DNA from: Solirubrobacteraceae bacterium
Lineage (GTDB): Bacteria > Actinomycetota > Thermoleophilia > Solirubrobacterales > Solirubrobacteraceae
Direction: 5' to 3'
Assembly (NCBI GenBank): GCA_030151725.1
Contig: JASLDD010000113.1
Location: forward strand, 1-64,000
DNA length: 64,000 bases
Notes under the pieces: model-generated
Told to the model about the DNA's origin: nothing
What the model saw: the letters and a program-made list of their open reading frames with translations, nothing else
Databases searched by the model: none
Shown: positions 62,600-64,000 of the stretch, in pieces
How positions within the stretch are numbered: position 1 is the first letter of the stretch
Layout: each line of letters begins with the position of its first letter
Position numbers and translations under genes: made by a program

Positions 62600-63592
62600 T
62601 CAGCCGCCTCGCACGTCGAGCACGACCTTGCCCGTCGCCCCGCGCTCGTCCAGCAGCTTCAAGGCATCCGCCGCGCACTCCATCGGGAAGCGCTTTCCCA
62701 CGATCGGCTTGATGAAGCCCTCGTCCACCATGCGGCTGACCTGCGCGCCGATCTCACGGTTCACGTCCGGTTTGCCCATCACGTAGGCCCCCCAGCCCGC
62801 GCCCACCACCTCCGTGTTCTTGAGCAGCAGCCGGTTCACCTTCACTTCCGGGATCGAGCCCCCCGTGAAGCCCACCACGATCAGCCTGCCGTTCTCCCGC
62901 AGCGAGCGCAGGCTGTCCGTGAAGCGGTCGCCGCCCACTGGGTCCAGCACCACATCCACGCCGCCGCCCGAGAGCTCTTTGACCTCGTCCTTCCAGCTAT
63001 CGCTCAGCATCACCACCTCATCGGCCCCCGCCGACGCGGCCACCGCTCGCTTCTCCTCGCTCGAGACCAGCGCGATCGTGCGCGCGCCCATCGCCTTTGC
63101 CACCTGCAGCGATGCCGTGCCCACGCCTCCCGCCGCCCCGTGCACCAGCACGCTCTCGCCCTCCTTCAGGCGTCCGCGCATCGCCAGCGAGAAGTAAGCC
63201 GTGTGGTAGTTCAGGACCAGGCCCGCACCCTGCGCGAAATCCAGGCCGTCCGCCAGCGGGAACGTGAAGTACTCCGGCGCCACCGCCGTCTGCGCCCAGC
63301 CGCCCAGCGCGCAGAACGCCGCCACTCGATCCCCCACTGCGACCGCCGCACCCTCCGGGGCGCTGAGCACGATCCCCCCGACCTCGCTGCCCGGCACGAA
63401 CGGCAGCGGCGGTTTCATCTGGTATTCGCCCCGTGTCTGCAGCAGCTCCGGGAACGACACACCCGCCACATGCACCTCCACCAGCACGCCCTCCCCAGGC
63501 GTAAGCATGTGTGACGCCTCCGGCTCCGGGATGTCAACAAGGGACAGCGCGCTCTCGGGACCCGACTCCTCGATTATCTGGATTGCTCTCAT
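62600..63592 (-). CDS. NADPH:quinone reductase-like zinc-free MDR oxidoreductase
   Basis: A 330-residue MDR enzyme. The N-terminal GroES-like domain reads MRAIQIIEESGPESAL, then VAGVSFPELLQTRGEY and PFVPGSEVGGIV; the nucleotide fold has HGAAGGVGTASLQVAKAMGA. No zinc cysteines are in the expected places. Members reduce quinones or enoyl/enal substrates with NADPH. I start at the ATG at 63592, with a CATAAT box seven bases ahead of it. It lies on the same strand as the desaturase, but palindrome 3 separates them. Confidence 0.9.
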   Translation of the reverse strand: MRAIQIIEESGPESALSLVDIPEPEASHMLTPGEGVLVEVHVAGVSFPELLQTRGEYQMKPPLPFVPGSEVGGIVLSAPEGAAVAVGDRVAAFCALGGWAQTAVAPEYFTFPLADGLDFAQGAGLVLNYHTAYFSLAMRGRLKEGESVLVHGAAGGVGTASLQVAKAMGARTIALVSSEEKRAVAASAGADEVVMLSDSWKDEVKELSGGGVDVVLDPVGGDRFTDSLRSLRENGRLIVVGFTGGSIPEVKVNRLLLKNTEVVGAGWGAYVMGKPDVNREIGAQVSRMVDEGFIKPIVGKRFPMECAADALKLLDERGATGKVVLDVRGG

Positions 63593-63599
63593 AGGGATG

Positions 63600-63605
63600 A
63601 TTATG
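63600..63605 (-). promoter_or_regulatory. Candidate -10 element (CATAAT)
   Basis: On the minus strand CATAAT is seven bases before the ATG of the oxidoreductase, the same spacing as the other leaderless candidates in the window. No -35 is apparent. Confidence 0.42.
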
Positions 63606-63697
63606 TCCAAGCCGAGCCCTGCCGGCAGCGCGACCCGCGAGCCGGGGCCACGAACGCGGCGAAGTCGTGACCTCACCAACCCGTCGCTCACCCGCGT

Positions 63698-63703
63698 TAC
63701 ACT
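63698..63703 (+). promoter_or_regulatory. Candidate -10 element (TACACT)
   Basis: TACACT lies 48 bases before the ATG at 63751, giving an ordinary leader of about 40 bases with a good ribosome site (GGGGAGG). It stands in a 158-base divergent region with the oxidoreductase promoter. Confidence 0.35.
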
Positions 63704-63750
63704 CCTCAGCAAGTAGTCACTGTTGCGAGGCCGGGGTTCGGGGAGGTCCG

Positions 63751-64000
63751 ATGAAGAGCGCAATCGCAGCGATCATGACCTTGGCGGCAGGGCTGTTGGT
63801 CGTCAACATGCTCGGCGTAGCCGTCGCCGAAGCGCCAACCACCCCTCCTCCGCGGACCGTCAGCGTGGACGGCGTGGCCAACGTCCCCATCGCCCAGAGC
63901 GAAAGCGCCACCGGCGCAAACGCCGTCTACCGCCAGGGCATGGCCGCCGCCGCAGCCGACGGGCAGAACAAGGCCGAATTCCTCGCTGCCAAGCTCGGCG
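63751..64000 (+). CDS. SIMPL (DUF541) domain protein, N-terminal part
   Basis: The first 83 residues of a protein that continues past the window edge. GGGGAGG lies five bases before the ATG. A signal peptide (AAIMTLAAGLLVVNMLGVAVA) is followed by a Pro-rich stretch and then RTVSVDGVANVPI, the usual first strand of SIMPL-domain proteins, and AVYRQGMAAAAADGQNKAEFL, its first helix. These are exported or envelope proteins with no fixed function. Confidence 0.72.
   Translation, partial: MKSAIAAIMTLAAGLLVVNMLGVAVAEAPTTPPPRTVSVDGVANVPIAQSESATGANAVYRQGMAAAAADGQNKAEFLAAKLG

Overview
The window looks like a chromosomal segment of a high-GC actinobacterium, most plausibly class Thermoleophilia (Solirubrobacterales-like). 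This is inference from very high GC, frequent GTG/TTG starts, several arylsulfotransferase (ASST) paralogues, a tandem TetR regulator and large secreted Ig-like proteins. No rRNA or other taxonomic marker is present.

Region 1 (about 0.2-44.1 kb) is a very large surface-glycan locus. It holds about nineteen glycosyltransferase (GT) genes of GT2 and GT4 type, three of them two-domain fusions. It also holds three big polytopic membrane proteins that may be GT-C-like, two Wzx/MATE-type flippases, a Wzm/Wzt ABC exporter whose Wzt carries a C-terminal cargo domain, and SAM methyltransferases, one with a coiled coil as in WbdD-type chain terminators. Genes alternate strand often and several convergent pairs overlap at their 3' ends. 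A VapBC toxin-antitoxin pair sits inside the locus (34.4-35.0 kb).

The right end of region 1 is one minus-strand operon, 44137 down to 37116: glucose-1-phosphate cytidylyltransferase, CDP-glucose 4,6-dehydratase, TylC3-like C-methyltransferase, RmlC-like epimerase, SDR reductase/epimerase, flippase, methyltransferase. It reads as a route to a CDP-activated C-methyl-branched 6-deoxyhexose and its export.

Region 2 (44.2-47.8 kb) has an ASST and a secreted Ig-like protein. Region 3 (48-52.7 kb) is metabolic: a minus-strand run of FAD-linked oxidase, HU and cytochrome P450, and a divergent B12-dependent acyl-CoA mutase whose active-site residues match isobutyryl-CoA mutase rather than methylmalonyl-CoA mutase. 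GC skew of the + strand flips from G-rich to C-rich near 47-48 kb on genes of either strand, which suggests a replichore boundary.

Region 4 (52.7-64 kb) has two more ASSTs, a double-TetR regulator, a winged-helix protein, a sulfotransferase, and a minus-strand desaturase - histidine kinase - response regulator operon ordered like Bacillus des-desK-desR. An NADPH:quinone reductase-like gene and the start of a SIMPL-domain gene follow. Three near-identical palindromes (52.76, 58.13 and 62.49 kb) stand in this region, two of them upstream of the ASST pair and the desaturase. They suggest a small regulon linking envelope sulfation and membrane fluidity.
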